58,827 bases of DNA. Source: Mycolicibacterium moriokaense (GTDB lineage: Bacteria > Actinomycetota > Actinomycetes > Mycobacteriales > Mycobacteriaceae). Under the pieces are notes generated by a model, which worked only from the letters and a program-made list of their open reading frames with translations, had not been told where the DNA came from and ran no database searches. Both the position numbers and the translations under genes were made by a program. Location: positions 1 through 58,827 of the forward strand of contig NZ_QJJU01000029.1 of NCBI RefSeq assembly GCF_003201655.1. The letters run 5' to 3'. Shown one piece after another: positions 33,724-41,099 of the stretch (positions are counted from its first letter, which is position 1; every line of letters begins with the position of its first letter).

Positions 33724-34319
33724 TCGGCTTGCTCCTCAATATCGTTGGCCCGCAACACTGCCCATGCGGCAGCCGCGAAGGTTTCGACCGCTTCCGATGG
33801 CATCTCGGCTTCGCCACCCGCAATCCAATGCCGGGTGTACTCCTGGGCGGCGCCGAGCCAGAGGGCGGCCGTGATGCCAAGCTGCATCGGCCGCAGCATT
33901 CCGTAGGTGTGATGCGGACGCCACCAGTCCAGGACTGCGGAGAAGAAGTTCCGATTGGAGTCGCGCAACGGCGCACTGTCGAGCCGGTCACCAAGCAACA
34001 GCCCAGCCTCGCCGCGGTGTTCGGTCACCCACTGAAGGTGATACGCGACTCCACCCCGGATGCCGCCCTCCGCGGTGTCGTGGTCGCGCAGCATCGCGAC
34101 GAACCCCACCTGATACTCGGCGATCAACTGCGCGTAGACAGCCGCGGCCAGAGCGGGCTTGTCCGGGAAATGGTGGTACAGCGCGCCGACGCTCACCTCG
34201 GCCTCACGCCGAACCTCGTCCAGCGTGGGGACGAGCGCGCCGTCGACCGCGAACCGACGCCGCGCCACCTGCAGCAACCGGCCCCTCGCATCTGACGGTT
34301 TCGCACCCGAACGTGGCAC
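33720..34319 (-). CDS. TetR-family regulator of the echA pair
   Basis: The 199-residue regulator has a TetR helix-turn-helix (TLDEVRREAEVSVGALYHHF) and a helical C-terminal domain. It begins with GTG and is translationally coupled to the crotonase gene (ATGA). The 45 bases before it contain a perfect inverted repeat and a -10-like box 7 bases before the start, so it probably represses its own operon. The pair looks like a small fatty-acid-related operon inserted between Rv3224 and Rv3226c equivalents. Confidence 0.87.
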   Translation of the reverse strand: MPRSGAKPSDARGRLLQVARRRFAVDGALVPTLDEVRREAEVSVGALYHHFPDKPALAAAVYAQLIAEYQVGFVAMLRDHDTAEGGIRGGVAYHLQWVTEHRGEAGLLLGDRLDSAPLRDSNRNFFSAVLDWWRPHHTYGMLRPMQLGITAALWLGAAQEYTRHWIAGGEAEMPSEAVETFAAAAWAVLRANDIEEQAE

Positions 34320-34326
34320 GAGAAGT

Positions 34327-34354
34327 ACTCTATCTGTACCGAGGATTCCTCGGT
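34327..34354 (-). promoter_or_regulatory. TetR operator and near-leaderless promoter
   Basis: The perfect inverted repeat ACCGAGGA-T-TCCTCGGT at 34338-34354 lies just upstream of a TAGAGT box (34327-34332, minus strand) that ends 7 bases before the tetR start codon. This fits a leaderless promoter with the operator covering the -10/-35 spacer, the standard autorepressor arrangement. Confidence 0.55.
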
Positions 34355-34364
34355 AGACGTCGAG

Positions 34365-35150
34365 CTACAGCAGCGTGGCCTGCTCAGGCTCCGGCTTGGC
34401 GGGTTCGATCAACTCGGGGCCGTTGTTGCGAATGCTGTTGACCAGCCGCGACACCTCGCGGATCTCGATGCGATCGAGGTCACCGTGGCCACGCAGCAGA
34501 CCCTCGTCGATCGGGGCGTCGGGATCGAGCCAACGGTCCCAGTCGCTCTTGCTGATCGTCAACGGCATCCGGTCGTGAATCTCGGCCAGCGGGCCCGCGG
34601 AATCGGTGGTGATGATCGTGCAGCTCAGCAGCGGCGGATTTGAGGACGTCGCACCTGTGTTGTCTCGGGCACGCCACGTCGACCACAGCCCCGCCATGAA
34701 CAGCATCTCGCCGTCGCCGCCGAACATGTAGAACGGCGTCTTCGGCGCCTTCTTGCCCGACGCCAGTTCGCCGTTGGGCCGCCACTCGTACCAGCCGTCC
34801 ATCGGCACCAGGCACCGCTTGTTCTTCGCGGAGTTGCGGAACGCCGGCGAGCTGGTCACCGTCTCGGCGCGGGCGTTGATCATCAGCGGCCCCTTGGTAT
34901 CCGGGCCGCCATCCTCCGCGCTCTTGGCCCACACCGGCACCAAGCCCCACCGCATCGACCGCACCCGCCGCGTCGACTCGTCGTCCGGCTCCGTGTGCCG
35001 TTTCACAACCGCGCTGATCGTCGTGGTCGGTGCGACGTTGTAGTTCGGGCCGCTGGCGTCCTTGTTTGTCGCCGCTGTGCTCTCGTCGATGGCTTGGATC
35101 TTTTCAGCCAGCAGCGCCGGATCGGTGGTCACTGCGAATCGCCCACACAT
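34365..35150 (-). CDS. SRAP-domain abasic-site protein (HMCES/YedK-type)
   Basis: The 261-residue protein starts MCGRFAVT. Catalytic Cys2 becomes the N-terminal residue after removal of Met and forms a thiazolidine crosslink with abasic sites in single-stranded DNA. The other family elements are present: MINARAET (Asn/Arg/Glu region), CLVPMDGWYEW and EIHDRMPL (catalytic His). The start was therefore fixed at ATG 35148-35150; upstream ATGs would block the cysteine. Orthologue of Rv3226c. It is divergent from aroA. Confidence 0.92.
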   Translation of the reverse strand: MCGRFAVTTDPALLAEKIQAIDESTAATNKDASGPNYNVAPTTTISAVVKRHTEPDDESTRRVRSMRWGLVPVWAKSAEDGGPDTKGPLMINARAETVTSSPAFRNSAKNKRCLVPMDGWYEWRPNGELASGKKAPKTPFYMFGGDGEMLFMAGLWSTWRARDNTGATSSNPPLLSCTIITTDSAGPLAEIHDRMPLTISKSDWDRWLDPDAPIDEGLLRGHGDLDRIEIREVSRLVNSIRNNGPELIEPAKPEPEQATLL

Positions 35151-35195
35151 ATATCCCATGGTGGCACGCACAGCCGACAAGGCAGGATAGGAGCC

Positions 35196-36488
35196 GTGAG
35201 CACGTGGCAGGCACCGTCGACACCGAACCCTGTCCATGCCACGGTGACGGTGCCGGGTTCGAAGTCACAAACCAACCGCGCACTGGTGCTCGCGGCGCTG
35301 GCCACACCGCAAGGGTCGTCGACACTCAGCGGTGCGCTGCGCAGCCGCGATACCGACCTGATGATCGGCGCATTGCAGGCCCTCGGAGTGGCCGTCGATG
35401 GCGCCGACAGCGAGCTCACGATCAGCGGCGCCATCGCCCCGCAGCCCGGTGCCCGTGTGGACTGCGGCCTGGCGGGCACGGTCCTCCGCTTCGTCCCCCC
35501 AGTGGCCGCACTGAGCAGCCAGACCGTCACATTCGACGGAGACGAGCAGGCCAGGACCCGCCCGATCGCGGTGCTGCTTGACGCGCTTCGTGGCCTCGGC
35601 GTTGAGATCGACGGCGACGGACTGCCGTTCACGGTGCGCGGCACGGGGTCGGTGGCAGGCGGCACGGTAGAGATCGACGCGTCGGCGTCGTCGCAGTTCG
35701 TCTCCGGCTTGCTGCTGTCGGGGGCAGCGTTCACCGACGGTCTCACGATCATGCATACGGGCGACTCGGTGCCTTCGGCGCCGCACGTCGCGATGACGGT
35801 GTCGATGCTGCGCGACGCCGGCGTCGACGTCGACGACACGCAGGCCAATCGCTGGCGTGTCGCGACAGGCCCGATTTCGCCGCGCCACTGGATCATTGAG
35901 CCCGACCTGTCCAACGCCGTGCCGTTTCTGGCCGCGGCCGTTGTCAGCGGTGGCTGCGTGCGGATCACGGGTTGGCCGCAAGTCAGCATCCAGCCCGCAG
36001 GCGCGATACTTTCCATCCTCGAGAAGCTCGGTTCGGCTGTGCGGCACAGCAGTTCGTATATCGAGGTGCAAGGCGCAGGCACCTACCAGGGCTTCGACGT
36101 TGATCTGCACGACGTCGGCGAGCTGGCCCCCGCGGTGGCCGCGCTGGCCGCGCTGGCCGCGACCGGTTCGGTGTCGCAACTGCGCGGGATCGCGCATCTG
36201 CGCGGGCATGAAACCGACCGGCTGGCCGCGCTGAGCACCGAAATCAACGGGCTCGGTGGACAATGCGCCGAAACGCCCGACGGGCTGGTCATCACCGCCG
36301 GGCCGCTGCACGGTGGGGTGTGGCAGTCCTATGCCGATCATCGGATGGCGACCGCGGGTGCCATCGTCGGGCTGCGGGTGCCCGGCGTCGAGGTGGAAGA
36401 CATTGGCACGACGGCAAAGACGCTGCCCGATTTCCCGCGGATGTGGGCGGACATGCTGGTAAGGGGCGCCGGACGTGAGGAGGAGTAA
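35196..36488 (+). CDS. aroA: EPSP synthase AroA
   Basis: The 430-residue 3-phosphoshikimate 1-carboxyvinyltransferase has PGSKSQTNRALVLA near the start (shikimate-3-phosphate binding), LAGTVLRF, SQFVSGLLL, and ADHRMATAGA near the C-terminus. It catalyses the sixth step of the shikimate pathway. The GTG at 35196 has AGGAG just upstream. Orthologue of Rv3227. It is followed after 6 bases by rsgA and probably co-transcribed. Confidence 0.94.
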   Translation: MSTWQAPSTPNPVHATVTVPGSKSQTNRALVLAALATPQGSSTLSGALRSRDTDLMIGALQALGVAVDGADSELTISGAIAPQPGARVDCGLAGTVLRFVPPVAALSSQTVTFDGDEQARTRPIAVLLDALRGLGVEIDGDGLPFTVRGTGSVAGGTVEIDASASSQFVSGLLLSGAAFTDGLTIMHTGDSVPSAPHVAMTVSMLRDAGVDVDDTQANRWRVATGPISPRHWIIEPDLSNAVPFLAAAVVSGGCVRITGWPQVSIQPAGAILSILEKLGSAVRHSSSYIEVQGAGTYQGFDVDLHDVGELAPAVAALAALAATGSVSQLRGIAHLRGHETDRLAALSTEINGLGGQCAETPDGLVITAGPLHGGVWQSYADHRMATAGAIVGLRVPGVEVEDIGTTAKTLPDFPRMWADMLVRGAGREEE

Positions 36489-36494
36489 AGCAAT

Positions 36495-37481
36495 TTGAGC
36501 CCTCGCGAGTACGACGAGTCCGATGTCCGGGTCAGGCCCGGCCGGGGCTCGCGGCCGCGGACAAAGACTCGCCCCGACCACGCCGACGCACAGGAAGCCA
36601 TGGTCGTCACCGTCGACCGCGGCCGATGGGGATGCGCGCTGGGGCGCGACCCCAACCACATCGTGACGACCATGCGGGCAAGGGAACTGGGCCGCACCTC
36701 GATCGTGGTCGGCGACGACGTCGGAATCGTCGGCGACCTGTCCGGCAAGACGGACACACTGGCCCGCATCGTCCGGCGCGGTGAGCGGCGAACGGTGTTG
36801 CGGCGCACCGCCGATGACACCGATCCCACAGAACGCGTCATCGTCGCCAACGCCGACCAACTCCTGATCGTGGTGGCCCTGGCCGACCCCCCGCCGCGCA
36901 CCGGCCTGGTCGAGCGCACACTGATCGCCGCCTACGCGGGCGGCCTCGCGCCGATCCTCTGTCTGACCAAGACCGATCTCGCCCCGCCGGAACCGTTCGC
37001 CGAGCAGTTCGCCGACCTCGAACTCACGATCACCACTGCGGGCCGCGACGACCCACTCGACGTGGTCGCCCCACTGCTGGCCGATAAGGTGACGGTGCTA
37101 CTCGGCCATTCCGGCGTCGGCAAATCCACCCTGGTGAATCGCCTTGTACCAGAGGCAGATCGAGCCACAGGCGATGTGTCGGGCGTCGGCAAAGGCCGAC
37201 ATACGTCGTCGCAGTCGGTGGCGCTGCCGCTGAGCCTCGGCGGCTGGGTGATCGACACGCCCGGTATCCGCTCGTTCGGGCTGGCCCACATCGAACCCGA
37301 CGACGTGATGCTGGCGTTCTCCGACCTGGCCGAGGCGATCAAGGACTGCCCACGCGGCTGCGGGCATATGGGCCCGCCCGCCGATCCGGAATGCGCGCTG
37401 GATTCGCTGACCGGCCCAGCCGCGGGTCGTGTCGCCGCCGCCCGACGGCTGCTGGGTGCCCTCTCGGAGTCAAGCTACTAA
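36495..37481 (+). CDS. rsgA: Ribosome small-subunit-dependent GTPase RsgA
   Basis: The 328-residue circularly permuted GTPase has an OB fold first, then G4 (TKTD about 158-161), G1 (GHSGVGKST about 204-212) and G3 (DTPG), followed by a C-terminal zinc knuckle in DCPRGCGHMGPPADPEC (C, C, H, C). It helps late maturation of the 30S subunit. It starts at TTG with GAGGAGGAG upstream, which is a strong Shine-Dalgarno. It is in an operon with aroA, as in Mtb Rv3228. Confidence 0.92.
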   Translation: MSPREYDESDVRVRPGRGSRPRTKTRPDHADAQEAMVVTVDRGRWGCALGRDPNHIVTTMRARELGRTSIVVGDDVGIVGDLSGKTDTLARIVRRGERRTVLRRTADDTDPTERVIVANADQLLIVVALADPPPRTGLVERTLIAAYAGGLAPILCLTKTDLAPPEPFAEQFADLELTITTAGRDDPLDVVAPLLADKVTVLLGHSGVGKSTLVNRLVPEADRATGDVSGVGKGRHTSSQSVALPLSLGGWVIDTPGIRSFGLAHIEPDDVMLAFSDLAEAIKDCPRGCGHMGPPADPECALDSLTGPAAGRVAAARRLLGALSESSY

Positions 37482-37488
37482 CCGCGAA

Positions 37489-37526
37489 AACTGAGGCCCT
37501 CCCCGGGGGACGGGAGGGCCTCAGTT
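37489..37526. terminator. Strong bidirectional terminator after rsgA
   Basis: A perfect 15-bp stem (AACTGAGGCCCTCCC / GGGAGGGCCTCAGTT) with an 8-base loop starts 8 bases after rsgA. It also lies 15 bases from the stop of the convergent small secreted-protein gene, so it can end both transcripts. Confidence 0.9.
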
Positions 37527-37540
37527 GGCTTCGGTTGGGA

Positions 37541-37792
37541 TCAGCGGTGGTAGCCGGGCTCCAGGTACTGGAGCTTGGCCGGACCGTGGAAGCCCTGCCA
37601 GCCTGGCTGCACCTCGGGCGCGGGGTGCGCCTTAACCGCCGGGGAGTACAAGTGGCCCGGGCCGCTGGGATGCGTCGGGGTGGCCGCGTTGGCCATGCCC
37701 GCCATGCCGAGGGCCGCGCCGCCGATGATGCCTGCCGAGACGATCGGCAGTGCGATATAGCGGGCGAGGCTGCCAGTGATGTTGGTGGTCAT
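37541..37792 (-). CDS. Small secreted protein of unknown function
   Basis: The 83-residue protein has a signal peptide ending ANA-AT at about residue 36 and a mature part of roughly 47 residues rich in Pro, Gly, His and aromatic residues (GWQGFHGPAKLQYLEPGYHR at the end). There are no cysteines. AAGGAACTCGAA precedes the ATG. An in-frame extension upstream is possible but lacks a secretion signal. It is isolated by perfect hairpin terminators on both sides. I do not recognise the family and no such gene is present here in Mtb. Confidence 0.72.
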   Translation of the reverse strand: MTTNITGSLARYIALPIVSAGIIGGAALGMAGMANAATPTHPSGPGHLYSPAVKAHPAPEVQPGWQGFHGPAKLQYLEPGYHR

Positions 37793-37944
37793 TTCGAGTT
37801 CCTTTGTCTGCGTTGGCTTTTCAGCTCTTGCGCCGTTGCGTTCCGGCGATGACATAAGAATGCCCTGGTCAGGGCACGCTGTATGTCCGGTGATCGGCCA
37901 TCGCAACGGTGGAAATCGTTGTCCCCCGATTGGGGAACGGGCAC

Positions 37945-37977
37945 GAAAAAGCCCTCCCGTTACGGGAGGGCTTTTTC
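37945..37977. terminator. Bidirectional terminator after desA3
   Basis: A perfect 15-bp stem (GAAAAAGCCCTCCCG / CGGGAGGGCTTTTTC) with a 3-base loop lies 15 bases after the desA3 stop. It has T tracts on both strands, the clearest intrinsic terminator in the window, and it stops readthrough into the small secreted-protein gene. Confidence 0.93.
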
Positions 37978-37992
37978 AGCGGGTCAAAGTGG

Positions 37993-39276
37993 CTAGGCGG
38001 CCAAGTCGTCGCGCTGGCGCGTCCGCTTTTCGGCCCGCTTGGCGCGGCGCCGGCCGCGCACGGTGGCGATAGCGGTCTTCAGCCCGCGACGGCGACCCGT
38101 GGCCGGATCGGTGACGCCGAACCCTGGCTCCAGTTCGGTGAACATCCGCTCGCTTCGGGTCTCGAGCGCATTGTCGGCCGTGTCGCGCAGGTACTTGTCC
38201 GGCAGCGACAGCTTGGCGATGGTCCGCCACGTCTTGCCGTACTGCAGCAGGAACGAACCCGTCGTGTATGGCAGGTCGTACTTGTCGCAGATCTGCCTCA
38301 CCCGAATCGAGATCTCGTGCAGCCGACTGCTCGGCAGATCCGGATAGAGGTGGTGCTCGATCTGGTGGCACAGGTTGCCGCTCATGAACCGCAGCGCAGG
38401 CCCGCCCTCGAAGTTGGCGCTGCCAAGCATCTGCCGCAGGTACCACTCGCCCTTGGTCTCACCGGCCATGTCGGTCTTGGTGAATTTCTCTGCGCCGTCG
38501 GGGAAATGGCCACAGAAGATGACGGCGTTCGCCCATACATTCCGGATCACGTTGGCCACCGCATTGGCCTTCAGCGTCGACTTGAAGGTGGCACCAGGCG
38601 ACAGCGACGTCACCGCGGGGTACGCGACGTAGTCCTTGAACACCTGCCTGCCGGCCTTCGCCGAGAATTCGCGCACGCGCGCCAGGGTGGCGTCGCGGTC
38701 GTCGCGGCCCTTGAAGATCCTGCCGAGTTCCAAGTGCTGCAGCCCGACTCCCCACTCGAAGCCGAGCGCAAGGATGGTGTTGAACAGCAGGTTGGAGAGA
38801 TTGAACGGCTTCCACTTCTCGTCGCGGGTGACGCGCAGCACGCCGTAGCCCACGTCGTCGTCCATGCCGAGGATGTTGGTGTACTTGTGGTGCATGAAGT
38901 TGTGGGTGAACCGCCAGTGCTTGGACGCCCCGCTCATGTCCCACTCCCACGTCGAGGAGTGAATCTCGGGATCGTTCATCCAGTCCCACTGGCCGTGCAT
39001 GACGTTGTGGCCGATCTCCATGTTCTCGATGATCTTGGCCACGCCCAGAGTCACGGTGCCCGCCCACCACGCTGAGCGCCGCGAGCTGGCGGCCAGCATG
39101 AGCCGGCCCGCGACCTCGACGGCGCGTTGGGCGGCAATGGTGCGCCGGATGTAGCGCGAGTCGCGCTCTCCACGGGAGTCTTCAATGTCCAGCCGGATCG
39201 CGTCGAGCTCGACGGCCAGGTTTTCGATGTCGGATTCGGTCAGATGCGCGAATGCCGGTACGTCGGTGATTGCCAT
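37993..39276 (-). CDS. desA3: Stearoyl-CoA delta-9 desaturase DesA3
   Basis: The 427-residue membrane acyl-CoA desaturase has the three histidine boxes HNVMH (about 90-94), HNFMHH (125-130) and HQIEHH (near 305) that bind the di-iron centre. It introduces the delta-9 double bond of oleate. It is orthologous to Rv3229c. The electron supplier is the flavoprotein encoded 68 bases upstream on the same strand, yet desA3 has its own operator-bearing promoter. A strong terminator follows. Confidence 0.93.
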   Translation of the reverse strand: MAITDVPAFAHLTESDIENLAVELDAIRLDIEDSRGERDSRYIRRTIAAQRAVEVAGRLMLAASSRRSAWWAGTVTLGVAKIIENMEIGHNVMHGQWDWMNDPEIHSSTWEWDMSGASKHWRFTHNFMHHKYTNILGMDDDVGYGVLRVTRDEKWKPFNLSNLLFNTILALGFEWGVGLQHLELGRIFKGRDDRDATLARVREFSAKAGRQVFKDYVAYPAVTSLSPGATFKSTLKANAVANVIRNVWANAVIFCGHFPDGAEKFTKTDMAGETKGEWYLRQMLGSANFEGGPALRFMSGNLCHQIEHHLYPDLPSSRLHEISIRVRQICDKYDLPYTTGSFLLQYGKTWRTIAKLSLPDKYLRDTADNALETRSERMFTELEPGFGVTDPATGRRRGLKTAIATVRGRRRAKRAEKRTRQRDDLAA

Positions 39277-39308
39277 TGTTCTACCCCCTTCTCTTATCTA
39301 CGCTACCG

Positions 39309-39330
39309 TAACCTACGGGTCCGTAGGTTA
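39309..39330. promoter_or_regulatory. Operator upstream of desA3
   Basis: The 22-bp inverted repeat TAACCTACGG-GT-CCGTAGGTTA lies 33 bases before the desA3 ATG, in the gap after the reductase gene. Its half-sites are identical to those of the operator before the reductase gene. A TetR-type repressor is the most likely ligand. Confidence 0.72.
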
Positions 39331-39344
39331 CCAGCCAGTAAAGG

Positions 39345-40487
39345 CTAAACGTCCAGTACACAATCGCCGGATGCTGCGGAGATGCAGGTTTGTATCCGGC
39401 TTCCGGGCTCATGCTCGGCACCGGTGCGCAGGTCGCGGACGTGCCCGCCGACGAGGCTCACGACGCACGACTGACAGATGCCCATCCGGCAGCCGAATGG
39501 CATCTGGATTCCGGCGCCCTCGCCTGCGTCCATCAACGGCGTCGCGCCGTCCACGGTGACCGTCTTCTGACTGCGCGCGAACTCAACGGTGCCGCCCTGG
39601 CCATGCGCGGCGGCCTTCGACACCGCGAAGCGCTCCAGATGGAGCTGGCCACCGATCCCCGCAGCTGTCCAAACCCGCTCGGCGTCGTTGAGCATGCCCT
39701 CCGGACCGCAGGCCCAGGTCTGGCGCTCGCGCCAGTCGGGCACCTCGTCGCCAAGCCGGGCCAGGTCCAGCCGGCCCTCGACACGGGTCGACCGCAGCCG
39801 CACCCGATAGCCGTCGTGACTGGTCTGCATCTTCGCCAGTTCAGCCGCGAAGATCACATCGGATTCCGTTGGCGCCGAATGCAAGTGGACCACGTCGGTG
39901 ACCTGATCGCGACGGGCCAACGTGCGCAGCATCGATATCACCGGCGTGATGCCGGAGCCGGCTGTGATGAACAACACCGAGGCAGGCGCGGGATCGGGCA
40001 TCACGAAGTTGCCCTGCGGCGCGGCCAGCCGCACGATCGTGCCTGGCGCCACCCCGCCGACCAAGTGGGTCGACAGGAACCCCTCGGGCATCGCCTTGAC
40101 GGTGATCGTGATGGTGCGGCCGCCGGTCACGGGGCTCGACGTCAGCGAGTACGACCGCCACCGCCAACGTCCGTCGACCAACACCCCGATCCCGATGTAC
40201 TGGCCGGGCTGATAGTCGAAGGAAAAACCCCACCCCGGCTTGATGACCAAGGTCGCGGAGTCGACGGTTTCTCGCCGCACCTCCACCACGCGGCCGCGCA
40301 GTTCCCTCGCAGACCACAACGGATTCGCCAGCTTGAGGTAGTCGTCAGGCAGCAGCGGCGTGGTGATCCGTTCGGCGATCGCACGCGCCGTATCCCAGCC
40401 GCGATGTCTACCCGCACCAGCGACAGAGGGCCGTGCGGTGTCCGTGAGGACCGCCGCGGGCCTGCTGCTGCTGTATTTGTTGCCCAA
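39345..40487 (-). CDS. Oxidoreductase partner of DesA3 (FNR-type with 2Fe-2S)
   Basis: The 380-residue electron-transfer protein has an FAD domain (RSYSLTSSP), an NAD(P) domain (LFITAGSGITPVISML, ACGPEGML) and a C-terminal plant-type 2Fe-2S domain (CRMGICQSC ... CISAASGDC). It passes electrons from NADPH to DesA3, as shown for Rv3230c in Mtb. The start was moved to TTG 40485-40487 because AGGAG precedes it at ideal spacing and the resulting length is that of Rv3230c. An ATG 33 codons upstream would place an operator inside the gene. Confidence 0.9.
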   Translation of the reverse strand: MGNKYSSSRPAAVLTDTARPSVAGAGRHRGWDTARAIAERITTPLLPDDYLKLANPLWSARELRGRVVEVRRETVDSATLVIKPGWGFSFDYQPGQYIGIGVLVDGRWRWRSYSLTSSPVTGGRTITITVKAMPEGFLSTHLVGGVAPGTIVRLAAPQGNFVMPDPAPASVLFITAGSGITPVISMLRTLARRDQVTDVVHLHSAPTESDVIFAAELAKMQTSHDGYRVRLRSTRVEGRLDLARLGDEVPDWRERQTWACGPEGMLNDAERVWTAAGIGGQLHLERFAVSKAAAHGQGGTVEFARSQKTVTVDGATPLMDAGEGAGIQMPFGCRMGICQSCVVSLVGGHVRDLRTGAEHEPGSRIQTCISAASGDCVLDV

Positions 40488-40540
40488 CGAAAGCTCCTGC
40501 CCGAGTTTCAGGATTGCGCTCCCCGTCGTCCGGGAGACAT

Positions 40541-40560
40541 AACCTACGGTACCGTAGGTT
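40541..40560. promoter_or_regulatory. Operator upstream of the desaturase reductase gene
   Basis: AACCTACGGTACCGTAGGTT is a perfect 20-bp palindrome 53 bases before the reductase start codon. It shares its 9-base half-sites with the desA3 operator. It overlaps a plausible -10 (TAGGTT). Confidence 0.75.
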
Positions 40561-40585
40561 TGCCGCTTGAGCCAACGGAGAACCA

Positions 40586-41083
40586 TCAGAGCAGCTCGAG
40601 CAGGAACGGCAGCTCTTGCGGTGCGTACCAGGCCAGATCGTGGTCTTGGGCGTCGCCGACGATGAAGTCGGCGTCTTCATCGCCAAGGTCGGCGGCGTCG
40701 ATCGCCTCGACGGCAGGCAGCACGACGGGCTCGGCATCGGCGTTGTCGACATACGCCGCGATCACATCGGCGAACGCGACCTGACCCGCGAGCCGCACCA
40801 CGGCGTCGTCGAGATCCGGGCGGGCCGTCGCGTCCTCGACTTCGGCCTCCACCACGGCCCGCCGCGGCGGCAAACCGGAGGTCCCCTCGCCTGCCAGTAG
40901 TCGCAGCGACGCCAGCGCCGCCTCACGGAGCGCCACCTCGGCAAGCTCGTCGTCGTCGCCCTCCGCGTAGGCCTCCCGCAGCGTCGGCGTCACCGCGAAC
41001 GCGGTTCCACTGCGTGCATGCAGCGATTGGTCGGCGACGAGCTGTTGCAGCATCGCCAGGGTCGCAGGGACGTAGACGCGCAC
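40586..41083 (-). CDS. Rv3231c-type acidic protein (probable DUF6912)
   Basis: The 165-residue protein is acidic and Ala/Leu-rich with no cysteine, signal peptide or membrane segment. The C-terminal part (DADFIVGDAQDHDLAWYAPQE) is the most distinctive. It is the conserved hypothetical Rv3231c of Mtb. No catalytic motif is visible and the function is unknown. It lies upstream of the reductase gene with 98 bases between them, enough for the operator-bearing promoter. Confidence 0.75.
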   Translation of the reverse strand: MRVYVPATLAMLQQLVADQSLHARSGTAFAVTPTLREAYAEGDDDELAEVALREAALASLRLLAGEGTSGLPPRRAVVEAEVEDATARPDLDDAVVRLAGQVAFADVIAAYVDNADAEPVVLPAVEAIDAADLGDEDADFIVGDAQDHDLAWYAPQELPFLLELL

Positions 41084-41099
41084 AAGGCGACTGTAGCGA

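Noticed and set aside
35265..36860. 531-codon minus-strand frame opposite aroA and rsgA
   Set aside because: Spans two well-supported genes on the other strand and has Arg/His/Gly-rich composition typical of antisense frames.
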